From Monoplex corrugatus (lineage: Eukaryota > Mollusca > Gastropoda > Littorinimorpha > Ranellidae), in contig CM060315.1 in the NCBI GenBank assembly GCA_030674185.1, positions 87,712,415-87,776,414 on the forward strand: a stretch of DNA of 64,000 bases, in the 5' to 3' direction. Position numbers and translations under genes: made by a program. Below the pieces are notes generated by a model. That model did no database searches, was not told the origin of the DNA, and was given only the letters and a program-made list of their open reading frames with translations. Positions 20,931 through 32,268 of this stretch are shown piece by piece. How positions within the stretch are numbered: the first letter of the stretch is position 1; each line of letters opens with the position of its first letter.

Positions 20931-22990
20931 GATACATGCATCAAAAACAAATAAATAGATCTGTAGCACTGATGCGTACTATTTTCAAAGCGGTCAGAAC
21001 AAATAAATATGTAGGTCGTGTTTGAATCAAACATGAGGCCTTTGAGCTGAAACTGCCCGCCATTCTCTCCATCTCTACCATGTCAGCCCCCTCCACATGT
21101 GATCCGTAGTGTTGTCTTTTTCTTGACTGTTGTGACATCCTCAACACAATTCTTTACCATCTCTAAATTTTTATTTCCTAGCTTCTTTCATTGATTTTTC
21201 CTTCTGGTATCAACGTAGTAAACAGTACAAAAGCATGGAACCGACAATGCCAACACAGACCATTCCGCGGACTCGCAGACGCGACCCGACCACAGACATG
21301 TGGACCCGACCAATACCGTAGGAAAGAAAAGGTAACTCCTCCCGGACTGGAGTGACGTCATCTGCACACAATCCTACAGACTACTGCGAAGGCCGTGTCA
21401 AATGACAGTTTAAACAAACATGTATTTGTTTTGTTTATAGTAACATAATCTGTGATCTGGTTTGGGAACGTTAAAACATACATGTATTTGTTTTGTTTAT
21501 AGTAACATAATCTGTGATCTGGTTTGGGAACGTTCAGCTGTTCCCCTGAAAATCAGTATCTGCTTTAGATCTAGAAAACACGTTTTGCTGTAACCACACG
21601 AATTTGCAGTTTAGATCTATTTGCATGATTTACTCCGGAATAGTCCATGCATTTTGATTAAATCTACCGTAAGGGGGAAGGAGCTGGCAGCTATGCAAGC
21701 TGATGGCAGGGCGGGTTGCCAGAAAAAGAGATGAAGACAAGAGTGGGGCAAGAGAGGGGTCTTCCATTCTCTCTTGGTCCAGAGGCTGGGCTGGACCTGG
21801 TTGGTGCGCGTTTTGAGGCTATGTCCCGAGTTTGTCATCTCCCCGCCTTGCCATTCGGTTTGTAAACAAGGTAACTGATGACTGGGCCCGAATGGACAGC
21901 CCTTGCCGATGAAATGACGATCGAGTGGGGTCGGGAGCTTGGAAGGTGATTGGAGAGTGGCAAGGCATTGGTGTTCTGGGTCTCATCCGCACCCTCGTCG
22001 TGTTTCGTGTTTAATTGGATTGACTAGTGTTTATACTAATTGACTAGTGTTTATACTAAGTGTCCAATATTACTGTTAAGAGCTGAACATTATTACTGTA
22101 CATATAGGCATGTATGTGTGTGTCTGTGTCAGTGATTAAGTACGGATGGGTGTATGTTGGTGCTAGGTTGGTTCAGGTGTGAATATCTATGAATTAGCGG
22201 TGATCCAAAAAAGATGCAAATGTTTTAGAGGAACATTGGAATAATCGCTGGTCTATGTATACTGCTTGTAGTATTAGACTACAGTGTTCCCAGTGTTGTT
22301 TTGTTTTTCTTCTCTTCAGACCTTTTTGCGCATTGTTTGAAACACTAGGCATTGTGCAGGCAATGTGTAACCCGAACAACAGATTTTGGATATTCAGCCA
22401 TGTTGTTCTAAGAGGGGAAAGATGATGTTAATATGTGTATAACCTCGAAAATTGCCATCTGTTCTTTTTGCAAGAGACAGATATCCTTGTGGCCACTGCT
22501 AAGTGTGTGTAGAAAGAAACGACTGGTCACACTGTTCTGAAAGGCAGATTTTCAGGGCATGGATTCTCACATTATGCAACAAATTTGATTTGTTTGAATA
22601 TAGATTATGTGGATTGTGAAATGAGTTTGCAAAATATTTATCTCATGAGAAGGAGATTTTTTTGACAAATATTATTTGTTTTGAAGTGTGTTATAATTAC
22701 ATAATTAGTAACAGGTGTATTTGTGACTACAAACAACTACTGATGTTTTGCTTTCTGCTAAGTTCTGAAAAAAACCCACAATTCTAAAACCTCAACACTG
22801 ATTATATGGATAAGTGCGTAAAACTTGAATCAGTAAATTGCCAAGACATAGCTGATTTTACGAAAAGGACAGACATCTTTCACTATTTAAGGAACAAAAA
22901 ATATTCTATTTATTTGCTGAAAGACACATTTTGATCCCAAAATGAAAGATTACATACGAGCTGAATGGGTACATAAGAGTTATTTTGCTT
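20931..22990. other. Gene-free stretch with two short duplications
   Basis: A ~62-bp unit (CATGTATTTGTTTTGTTTAT to TTTGGGAACGTT) is duplicated at about 21418-21535, and TTGACTAGTGTTTATACTAA is duplicated near 22020-22060. TGACGTCA is at 21353-21360. A G-rich block at 21660-22010 with an AACAAG|GTAACT string at about 21868 looks like a possible untranslated exon edge, but nothing confirms it. Confidence 0.4.
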
Positions 22991-22999
22991 CACATAATT

Positions 23000-23100
23000 C
23001 CAAGTTCAAGAGGCACAGCAAAACTCTATGCACTGGCAAGGGGGAGGGGGAGAAAATGGACCTATGAAACAATAAGCTGACACCACGAGAATGGCATGTT
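23000..23100 (-). mobile_element. SINE family A fragment
   Basis: AAAACTCTATGCACTGGCAAG, CCTATGAAACAATAAGCTGA and CACCACGAGAATGG match the 28845 copy; about 100 bases remain. Confidence 0.55.
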
Positions 23101-23156
23101 GTATTTTAAAAAGTACAAAAATAAGACATTTTAGACTGAGATGGTTGCAAATTAGA

Positions 23157-23338
23157 TTAACCCTTTGACTCCCCTACCCTGTCCATCAACTTGCAAAAAC
23201 TTAACCCTTTGACTCCCTGCAGGAAGCTGGTGGATAGGATGAGGGAGTCAAAGGGTTGATTAAGGTTTTTGCCTTGCTAGCATGATTAGCGCTAAATGCA
23301 GGATGTTGGTGGACAGGGTGCGGGAGTCGAAGGGTTAA
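23157..23338. mobile_element. TTAA-site MITE (CCCTTTGACTCCC family), with nested copy
   Basis: TTAA occurs at 23157-23160 and 23335-23338. The element (23161-23334, 174 bp) begins CCCTTTGACTCCC and ends GGGAGTCGAAGGG. Inside it a second TTAA (23201-23204) is followed by a 51-bp palindromic unit (23205-23255) with perfect CCCTTTGACTCCCT / AGGGAGTCAAAGGG-type ends and then TTGA, a decayed TTAA. TTAA duplication and CCCTTTG ends are a piggyBac signature. No protein is encoded. Confidence 0.8.
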
Positions 23339-23423
23339 TCCAACAAATATTGCTGACAAATGTTATCTTGATGAACATGGGTGTACAAAATGATACTGTC
23401 TACTCATTTTGTAGAAATATGTA

Positions 23424-24180
<757 letters not shown>

Positions 24181-24790
24181 AAATAAATCATAAAAAAGTG
24201 CCAATTCTTTGCCAAGCGACCTTTGTCATTATACAGTAATATGTATAATTTGCTCACAGACACAGCTTTGTACAACAATACAATTCTTGCACTCATACTT
24301 TCTGATTATGATCGATAATTTCATTTACACAATGCAAACATACATGTCAAAAGCATGGTAACTGTACTCTACAGTAAAAGAATATCATAGTCAAGTAATG
24401 GTAACAACAAACTTTGACAAAGTAAAAGCAGATAGACACAGACAAAACATGAAATGAAAATAGCCCTCAGGAACCATAAGAATGTAAGCATCATTAGGAG
24501 TCACAGTAAGAAAATATAAAGAGCAAAACAAATATAAATGAATATGTGCCTTCACCACACACACAAACATCATGCATGCACGTGCATGCATACACACACA
24601 CACACACACACGCACATGCACGCACACACACACAGGGTGCCGAGCTAAGGTACACTCAGCCTGTTAGGAATGTGACTCTTTACCAAGTTTTCATCCTCTC
24701 TGTTTTATTCATAAAAGAGCAAAATACATAAACACTTATGCATCACTGAAATATATGCTAAAATATATTTGCTGACAGACACAACTTTGT
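24181..24790. other. Gene-free stretch with short (CA)n
   Basis: Only a CA/GCA-type microsatellite at about 24593-24634 stands out. Confidence 0.5.
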
Positions 24791-24799
24791 ATATTAATG

Positions 24800-25570
24800 C
24801 ACATACTCAAACATACTCTGTTTCATTTGTACAAAAAGGCATGTCAACATTATGCATTGTTAATATACATTCTTGAGAGTTTGGGGTTTGTTCAAAAGGC
24901 TTCATTGCACTTGTTCTTGCACAATTCCAACACCCTCCAGCAAAGTAACTTTAGATGGTGTAAATACAGAACAAGTTTCTGACCAACATGTACTTGGTAT
25001 TTACATAGACAAAAACAAACTTACATGGGAAGTCCACATTGATCATCTCCGTAAAACTCTTAACAATCTATTTCTTCTTAGTAAGCTCTCACATTTTTAT
25101 CATCAGTAGAAGCAAAAGAGCTATTTCACAAAGCCCATATCAAATCCCATATTGACTATGCATCAATAAAAATGAGATTGTTGCGGTGAAGCTCTCATGA
25201 AAAAAAGTAATTCTCTGCACAGCAGGGCTGGAAAACTTTCAATAACTGACAGCTACCTAACAACAGACCAAAAATTTGAACAAGTAGAAATATCTCTCAA
25301 AAACCAGCTGAAGTACAACCAAAGCATACAAATGTACAAAATTGTGCTTAGATCCGCCCCCAAATAATTAACAGAACTATTTATCCCAAGCCAAACACCC
25401 CAACACAGATTCAAGGTATACCCTTTACCTTCCAGGTCCAAGGTTAAACATATTCAAAGCAAGCATCACCTTTTCTGGTACATATCTCTCTGGAATACAT
25501 TGCCCACCAACATCAAATCATGGACAACACCGAACAGCTTTAAATGAAAGCTTCAAAAATAACTGATTCA
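24800..25570 (+). pseudogene. LINE ORF2 3' part (Jockey/CR1-like), broken
   Basis: After a short non-coding stretch, the plus strand reads KVTLDGVNTEQVSDQHVLGI, YIDKNKLTWEVHIDHLRKTL and NNLFLLSKLSHFYHQ (24930-25108). This is the part of a LINE ORF2 just after the RT fingers-palm, with the LGIxIDxNLTWxxHI signature. Further frames continue with SRAGKLSITDSYLTTDQKFE (25220-25280) and a C-terminal stretch to about 25550. Stops and frame changes near 25109 and 25370 make it a pseudogene. The 63-bp array begins directly after its 3' end. Confidence 0.7.
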
Positions 25571-25612
25571 AATATAGTAAATAACTGTTCTAACTGAAAC
25601 CGCTTTCTAGAT

Positions 25613-26294
25613 TTACACACACAAGGCTAATAAAACCTTTAGTCAGCCATTTTTATCCCATTTTAACACTTATACATTTACACACACAATGCTAATAAAA
25701 CCTTTAGTCAGCCATTTTTATCCTATTTTAACACATACATTTACACACACAATGCTAATAAAACCTTTAGTCAGCCATTTTTATCCTATTTAACACATAC
25801 ATTTACACACACAATGCTAATAAAACCTTTAGTCAGCCATTTTTATCCCATTTTAACACATACATTTACACACACAATGCTAATAAAACCTTTAGTCAGC
25901 CATTTTTATCCTATTTTAACACATACATTTACACACACAATGCTAATAAAACCTTTAGTCAGCCATTTTTATCCCATTTTAACACATACATTTACACACA
26001 CAATGCTAATAAAACCTTTAGTCAGCCATTTCTATCCCATTTTAACACATACATTTACACACACAATGCTAATAAAACCTTTAGTCAGCCATTTTTATCC
26101 CATTTTAACACATACATTTACACACACAATGCTAATAAAACCTTTAGTCAGCCATTTATCCCATTTAACACTTATAGATTACACACACAATGCTAATAAA
26201 ACCTTTAGTCAGCCATTTTTATCACATTTTAACACTATACAGATCTACACACACAGTGCTAATAAAACCTTTAGTCAGCCATGTTTATCCCATT
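25613..26294. repeat. 63-bp tandem array, left part (~11 units)
   Basis: The unit is about 62-63 bp. It contains TTTACACACACAATGCTAAT, AAAACCTTTAGTCAGCCATT and TTTATCCCATTTTAACACAT. Units are nearly identical in the centre and more variable at 26150-26290. Each unit carries AATAAA. The array continues after an inserted LINE end at 26655. Confidence 0.95.
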
Positions 26295-26654
26295 TTAACG
26301 AGATGTGGTTTCTCAGAAGAATGTTGAGAGTTCCATGGACAGCAAAGAAAACAAACAAGACAGTCTTGATGGAGGCAGACACAAGTAGATCACTCATAAG
26401 GAAGACTAGGAAAAGACAAGCAACATTTATAGGCCATTTTATGAGGAAGGGGGATTTAGAGTACCTGGTCACAACGGGATAGCTGGAGGGAAAGAGAGCA
26501 CCAGGTATACCCAGGGAGAGAATGCTGGACGGACTTGCAGAGTGGCTGGGGATGAAGAGGGTGGGGGAGATGCTGGGGGCAACAAGAGATAGAGATGGTT
26601 GGAAGTGCATGGTCGCCAACGCCATGCGGCAGGGCACCTGATGATGATGATGAA
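26295..26654 (+). mobile_element. RTE-like LINE 3' end inserted in the 63-bp array
   Basis: The sequence matches the 3' end of the 16870-19549 element (EMWFLRRMLRVPWTAKKTN, KRQATFIGHFMRKGDLEYL) and ends ATGATGATGATGA. It is severely 5'-truncated, about 360 bp. Array units flank it on both sides, so it inserted into or was captured by the array. Frame breaks occur after 26480. Confidence 0.85.
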
Positions 26655-26860
26655 CACTTTATAGATCTGCACACACAGTGCTAATAAAACCTTTAGTCAG
26701 CCATTTTAATCCCATTTTAACACTATACAGATCTGCACACACAGTGCTAATAAAACCTTTAGTCAGCCATTTTAATCCCATTTTAACACTTTATCGATCT
26801 GCACACACAATGCTAATAAAACCTCTGGTCAGCCATTTTTATCTCACTTTTACACTATCA
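26655..26860. repeat. 63-bp tandem array, right part (~3 units)
   Basis: Three further units with GCACACACAGTGCTAATAAA, AGTCAGCCATTTTAATCCC and ACACTATACAGATCT. They resemble the last units left of the LINE insertion (TACAGATCTACACACACAGT) more than the central units. Confidence 0.9.
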
Positions 26861-27284
26861 TCTTTGTGTGTCAAAAACACTACATCAATCTTTTCTTCAC
26901 TTCCTGTTGATTTCATTTGGTAATATTTTTTCCATTTATTATTTGTTTGACTATTGTATGTGTTATAGTTAAACCTGTTATCATCATAGCATTAGAGTTG
27001 ACAGGTCACACACCTCACACCCCCCCCCCCCCCCACTCCCTGCCTTGTTCATTATTGCTTCTTTTACTTTCTTCTTGTATGCCTCTATGTTTATACTTGA
27101 TAACATACATAGCTGCTGTTAGGGGCTGACACGTACTTGGTTTAAATGTATCTGCCTCTATCTCATGCTTTTGTAATGCACTTGATCAACTGATATATAT
27201 ACGGAAATTGATATTTCATTAGAATTTTTTTTCATAGCTTCTACGACATGGTATTCATTATAGTCAATCTATTGTCATTATTGC
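26861..27284. other. Gene-free stretch
   Basis: Contains a C-run (27019-27034) and no recognised element. Confidence 0.45.
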
Positions 27285-28408
27285 ATCAGTTGACGAGTCT
27301 TCCCCCCTTCCGGCATCAGCTGACGTGTCTTCCCCCCTTCCCGCATTAGCTGACGTGTCTTCCCCCCTTCCCGCATTAGCTGATGTGTATTCCCCCTTCC
27401 CGCATTAGCTGATGTGTCTTCCCCCCTTCCCGCATTAGCTGATGTGTCTCCCCCCCCTTCCCGCATTAGCTGACGTGGCTTCCTCCCTTCCCGCATTAGC
27501 TGACGTGTCTCCCCCCCTTTCCGCATTAGCTGACGTGTCTTCCCCCCTTCCTGCATTAGCTGACGTGTCTTCCCCCCTTTCCGCATTAGCTGACATGTCT
27601 TCCCCCCTTCCCACATTAGCTGACATGTCTTCCCCCTTGCCACATTAGCTGACGTGTCTTCCCCCCTTCCTGCATTAGCTGACGTGTCTTCCCCCCTTCC
27701 CGCATTAGCTGACGTGTCTTCCCCCCTTCCTGCATTAGCTGATGTGTCTTCCCCCCTTCCTGCATTAGCTGACGTGTCTTCCCCCCTTCCCGCATTAGCT
27801 GACGTGTCTTCCCCCCTTCCTGCATTAGCTGATGTGTCTTCCCCCCTTCCTGCATTAGCTGACGTGTCTTCCCCCCTTCCTGCATTAGCTGACGTGTCTT
27901 CCCCCCTTCCCGCATTAGCTGACGTGTCTTCCCCCCTTCCCGCATTAGCTGATGTGTCTTCCCCCTTTCCTGCATTAGCTGACATGTCTTCCCCCTTCCT
28001 GCATTAGCTGACGTGTCTTCCCCCTTCCCACATTAGCTGACATGTCTTCCCCCTTGCCACATTAGCTGACGTGTCTTCCCCCTTCCTGCATTAGCTGACG
28101 TGTCTTCCCCCCTTCCCGCATTAGCTGACGTGTCTTCCCCCTTCCTGCATTAGCTGACGTGTCTTCCCCCCTTCCTGCATTAGTTGACATGTCTTCCCCC
28201 TTCCCGCATTAGCTGACGTGTCTTCCCCCCTTCCCGCATTAGCTGACGTGTCTTCCCCCTTGCCACATTAGCTGACGTGTCTTCCGCCCTTCCCGCATTA
28301 GCTGACGTGTCTTCCCCCCTTCCCGCATTAGCTGACGTGTCTTCCCCCCTTCCCGCATTAGCTGACGTGTCTTCCCCCCTTCCCGCATTAGCTGACGTGT
28401 CTTCCCCC
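27285..28408. repeat. 30-bp minisatellite, ~37 units
   Basis: The unit is TCTTCCCCCCTTCCCGCATT followed by AGCTGACGTG; variants alter the C-run length, CCCGC/CCTGC/CCCAC, and GACGTG/GATGTG/GACATG. Because 30 is a multiple of 3 and the unit lacks stops in most frames, long open frames appear on both strands (decapeptide SANAGRGEDT on minus, SSPLPALADV on plus). Single-base losses in the C-run break them, which argues against coding use. Confidence 0.95.
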
Positions 28409-28844
28409 CTTCCTTTGTTCTTAATGCTTCCTTCACTTTCCTTCTCTTCCTTCGATTCTATGTCTGTAATTTATTGTTGTTGTTGTTTTTTTAGTGGAAT
28501 ATTAATTCAACTATTAGGTGTATTTCATATTATTAAGGGTTGACATGTGTTTATTGACATATGTCTGCCTTTGTCTCTCATGCTTTTGTGAACAACATGA
28601 ACCAATGGTATATATACATAATAAAAGTTAGCATTATATCACAACTCATTTCATAACTTGTTTCACATTTTATCTTATGGTTCATTATTTGATGCTCATA
28701 TTTTGTGTGTACAGTAGCAAAGAGTAGCTGTAGGAAAGGACTACCCTTGAGTAATAAAATATTCTGAAGTCTGAACTCTGTTTTATGTACAAAAACAAAA
28801 CACATCAACACTCATGCATAGTTAAATATGTGCGTACATTCTTA
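28409..28844. other. Gene-free stretch
   Basis: No supported gene or repeat. Confidence 0.4.
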
Positions 28845-29025
28845 ACTGTTTGGAACTTGTTCAAGAAGAATTCATCACACTCAGATAATTCCACATGGGG
28901 CTGCACCCAAATCTGCCAGCAGTTATTTGTGAAAACAAAACTCTATGCACTGGCAAGGGAGAGGTGGAGAGAAAGGACCTATGAACAATGAGCTGACGCC
29001 ACCAGGATGATGGAAACATTAAGAT
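28845..29025 (-). mobile_element. SINE family A copy, truncated
   Basis: GTTCAAGAAGAATTCATCAC, CAAATCTGCCAGCAGTTATT, TGCACTGGCAAGGGAGAGGT and GCTGACGCCACCAGGATGAT match family A in the minus orientation. The tRNA-like head is missing. Confidence 0.7.
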
Positions 29026-29165
29026 GTTGTGAGGTACCACTGTCCATTACATTATAGAACAGTCACAACACCCAATCACTACTGATCCCTACACATTGCT
29101 ACACTGTGTACAAGTTATAACACACACATGTCTGTGTGAAATGTCACAGACGAATGTGTAACATG

Positions 29166-29345
29166 TCACACATATGTCATATTAATGAGGTGAACTTTGA
29201 AACAGTCCTTGCAATTGTTGAAACACAAATATACACTGCACTTCTCGCACAACACTGTGGTTTTTGACACTCTGTAAGGATTGTCAGCATATTTCCAAGC
29301 TATGCCCTCTTCTGTTAAGTCCATAAGATCAAAGTCACCAAGTAA
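29166..29345 (-). pseudogene. Probable piggyBac transposase C-terminal Cys-rich fragment
   Basis: The minus strand reads about 59 codons without a stop to TGA at about 29166. After LTEEGIAWKYADNPYRVSK comes a Cys/His cluster: LCEKC, YLCF, NNCKDCF and KVH. The order C-x2-C ... LC ... CF ... H resembles the C-terminal cysteine-rich domain of piggyBac/PGBD transposases. An in-frame TAG lies upstream near 29360 and no DDD catalytic region is seen, so this is a relic. It is about 5-6 kb from two TTAA-type MITEs. An unrelated zinc-binding fragment is possible. Confidence 0.42.
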
Positions 29346-29504
29346 ATTTTTGTGAATCTAATCATCACAAAACTGGTCACTGTCTGATCCTTGTCCTTCC
29401 GTCTTGGCCAAAGTGTACAGAATAATCTCAACTCCCAGTTAAACTATAACAGATTTGTAGTGTCACTGACTCTCCCACACTTCGGATACTACTAAGCAAT
29501 TCTT

Positions 29505-29972
29505 ATCAAAACACCCTGCCCTTATCAAAACACTCTGCCCCTTATCAAAACACTCTGCCCCTTATCAAAACACCCTGCCCCTTATCAAAACACCCTTCCC
29601 CTTATCAAAACACCCTGCCCCTTATCAAAACACCCTGCCCCTTATCAAAACACTCTGCCCCTTATCCAAAACACTGCCCCTTATCAAAACACCCTGCCCC
29701 TTATCAAAACACCCTGCCCCTTATCAAAACACCCTGCCCCTTATCCAAAACACTCTGCCCCTTATCAAAACACCCTGCCCCTTATCAAAACACCCTGCCC
29801 CTTATCAAAACACCCTTCCCCTTATCAAAACACCCTGCCCCTTATCAAAACACCCTGCCCCTTATCAAAACACTCTGCCCCTTATCCAAAACACTCTGCC
29901 CCTTATCAAAACACCCTGCCCCTTATCAAAACACCCTGCCCCTTATCAAAACACCCTGCCCCTTATCAAAAC
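29505..29972. repeat. 20-bp minisatellite, ~23 units
   Basis: The unit is CTTATCAAAACACCCTGCCC, with variants CACTCTGCCC, CACCCTTCCC and CTTATCCAAAACACTCTGCC. A higher-order block of several units (including the CCCTTCC variant) recurs, suggesting duplication of sub-blocks. Confidence 0.95.
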
Positions 29973-29984
29973 ATCTGTCCTATC

Positions 29985-30170
29985 CCATTACCCAGGCAGA
30001 CAGATGGGCGCTGCCAATTAAGGAGATGTCCTGATCAATTATTTTACAGAGCCAGGAGAATGGAAGTCCTATCTCTTAGCCGCTCAAACCTTTGGCAGGA
30101 ATGACAGGATCAGTTTCACTAACTGCTGCAGAGATCTGCCGGACTGAAAGGGTTACAGATCCTGTCAGTC
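29985..30170 (-). mobile_element. SINE-like repeat family E, copy 1
   Basis: It shares TTACCCAGGCAGRCAGATGG, GCCAATTA, GTCTTAGCCGCTCAA and TCAGTTTCACTAACYRCTGC with 35795-36000. The reverse strand has a tRNA-like A-box context (GCAGTGGTTAGTGAAACTG in the second copy). Confidence 0.65.
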
Positions 30171-30507
30171 ACATCAGTGTTCTGCTGCTTATGGAAACAT
30201 ACAAAATACCCAATAAGCACACCCACCCAAGACACAGTATACAGACTGCGCAGCAACATACCACCACCCGCACAGTGTGGGCAAAACAGTGAGCATACAC
30301 ACATTCCAGAAAAATCATAACACTTAACAAAATAATTTCCATGATGAAAACCTGGTAAAATGACACAAAGCAGTCCCTGATATGATGGAAATTTACATGG
30401 CAACAGTAGGCTACTGTTTCTGTTTCTTTCGCTGGTTACACAGCGCTTGACAGCTATGGCAACTAGGCAGTCCTGTGGCCACTTGATATCTGGTCAACAT
30501 CTCCAGC

Positions 30508-30645
30508 TTATTTTGTGAAAGTAAGCCATGTTGCTGGGTTGTGGACTAAAATCGTCTTGATCTCTTCCTCGGAGAAGTTGCGCTGTTTCATTTTGGGGAC
30601 GATGTTTTCCAGTATGTGGGTATAGCCATGCCCTCCGTACTTTTT
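30508..30645 (-). CDS. PTER: PTER coding exon 8 (residues 307-351, stop)
   Basis: The acceptor is ATGTTCCAG|AAA. It encodes [19 protein letters not shown] and ends [13 protein letters not shown] then TAA (30510-30508), matching the C-terminal YGGHGYxHIL…WLTF end of PTER. I did not find a clear AATAAA close downstream. Confidence 0.95.
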   Translation of the reverse strand, partial: KKYGGHGYTHILENIVPKMKQRNFSEEEIKTILVHNPATWLTFTK

Positions 30646-32222
30646 CTGGAACATTCATACAAACACACAGATGTACAGAACACATACATACATCCACACA
30701 TGCACATACATCCACATTCACAACCAAAACATAAGATACATACACAAACACATGTACATGTATACACACAAATACAAAGACACAAACACAGATACACACA
30801 CATACAAACACCAAGATATGTGCATGCAAGCACACATACACACACACCCTAAATGAAAATGTACAAAAAACGTGCACATATAGAAATTTCAGTTTCTAAT
30901 GCCAAAATGTGTACTACGCATGTACACACCCAGAAACAAACGTTTAAGCACATACATACATACATACATACACACATACATACACACACACATACACACA
31001 CACACATAAACAGTGCACAACATACACACACTTAATTATTAATAAATTTCCACAACACACATTCTCTTTGTCACTTCTTCTTCTTCCTTCACACTGTGAA
31101 AAGTCACTGGGATCTTGCACTAACTGCTTACAAGATTCCTCCAGCTCTGTCTTTTGTGTGCCAAAGCCTGGGTTTCTGCAGATGGTTTCTCAGTCCATAC
31201 TGCAATGTTGTCAGTCCATTGTTTTTCTCTGTTTTCCCCTTTGTCTCCTTCCCTCAACAGTTTTCTGGAGGACTGATTTAACAAGGCCTTTAGATCTTGT
31301 AATATGGCCACATCAACAAAGTTATTTTTTCTTTGTTGATATCAGCATATCTTCATGGTTCCATGTGCTGCTTGATTGTTTGGTATGTTTGTTCATTGGT
31401 GATATGATCAGTGTACCTGTTGTCTGGTATCTTGTGATAACATCTCATTTCCATGGCTTGGGTTTGTCTTTCTACATCTGTTGTGATGGTCTGTATCTCA
31501 CGTGCACACAGGAAAATGGCATTTGTGTTTCATGGAGATGTTTATTTCCTTCCATACAGGATTCAGTGGGGACAGTGCTCTTGTCGCCTTTGCTGTCATT
31601 GACAAAATTTTTGGTTTGGATCCCTGACTGCTAACCATGGATCCCAGGTAAGTGAACTATTGAACAGTTCCTAGCTTCGGTCTCTCTGTTACTAAAAGCA
31701 GGTTAAGGCCCTGAGGCCTTGTACATACATGTGTGCATCCCCTTAAAAAAAAGCAACACACACACCTGCTTGTTTACTACCCACGGTACCAATGGCAAGT
31801 AGGGCAGCAATGAAAATCCACCACTCCTATCAGTTCTGGGCCAGGCTCTGTATAGTAGTGCCCCAGGTGTATTTCAAGGTCTTGAGGTCTCCCTCTACTG
31901 TTCTTCGTCAGGCGTTTTTTGTGTCTTCATTCTGTGGTGTCCAGTGATGGGCAGTATCATCCTGCTCTCTTCGGATGACACGCCCAATCTGTCTCCATCG
32001 TTTTGTCACGATGATGGTGTCCAATTTTCTCTTGACTGCATCAGGTGAGTTGAAATTGTATTGGGCCCTGGATGTTGGTATGATTCTGTGGAGGTTCCCT
32101 GCTTGGCATGTTGATAGCTTGGGAAGGTTGCTCTCTGTCATCCTCCAGCATTCTGAGCCATCAAACAGGGTGGAATGTACATGAGTAACTGTGGTACAGT
32201 CAGTCTCAGTTTGGTGTTGATG

Positions 32223-32268
<46 letters not shown>

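Noticed and set aside
21650..22010. Host exon with donor at about 21868
   Set aside because: No sustained open frame or homology; only a GT string in a G-rich block.
27278..28007. Open frames encoding SANAGRGEDT or SSPLPALADV repeats as proteins
   Set aside because: The 30-bp unit is open on both strands by chance and C-run slippage changes the frame freely.
29505..29972. CRISPR-like array
   Set aside because: The 20-bp units are head-to-tail without spacers and the genome is eukaryotic; it is a minisatellite. The same applies to 33005-33340 and 47280-48732.
31068..31634. 188-codon plus-strand open frame with hydrophobic segments
   Set aside because: It is antisense to a recognisable LINE ORF2 C-terminus on the minus strand.
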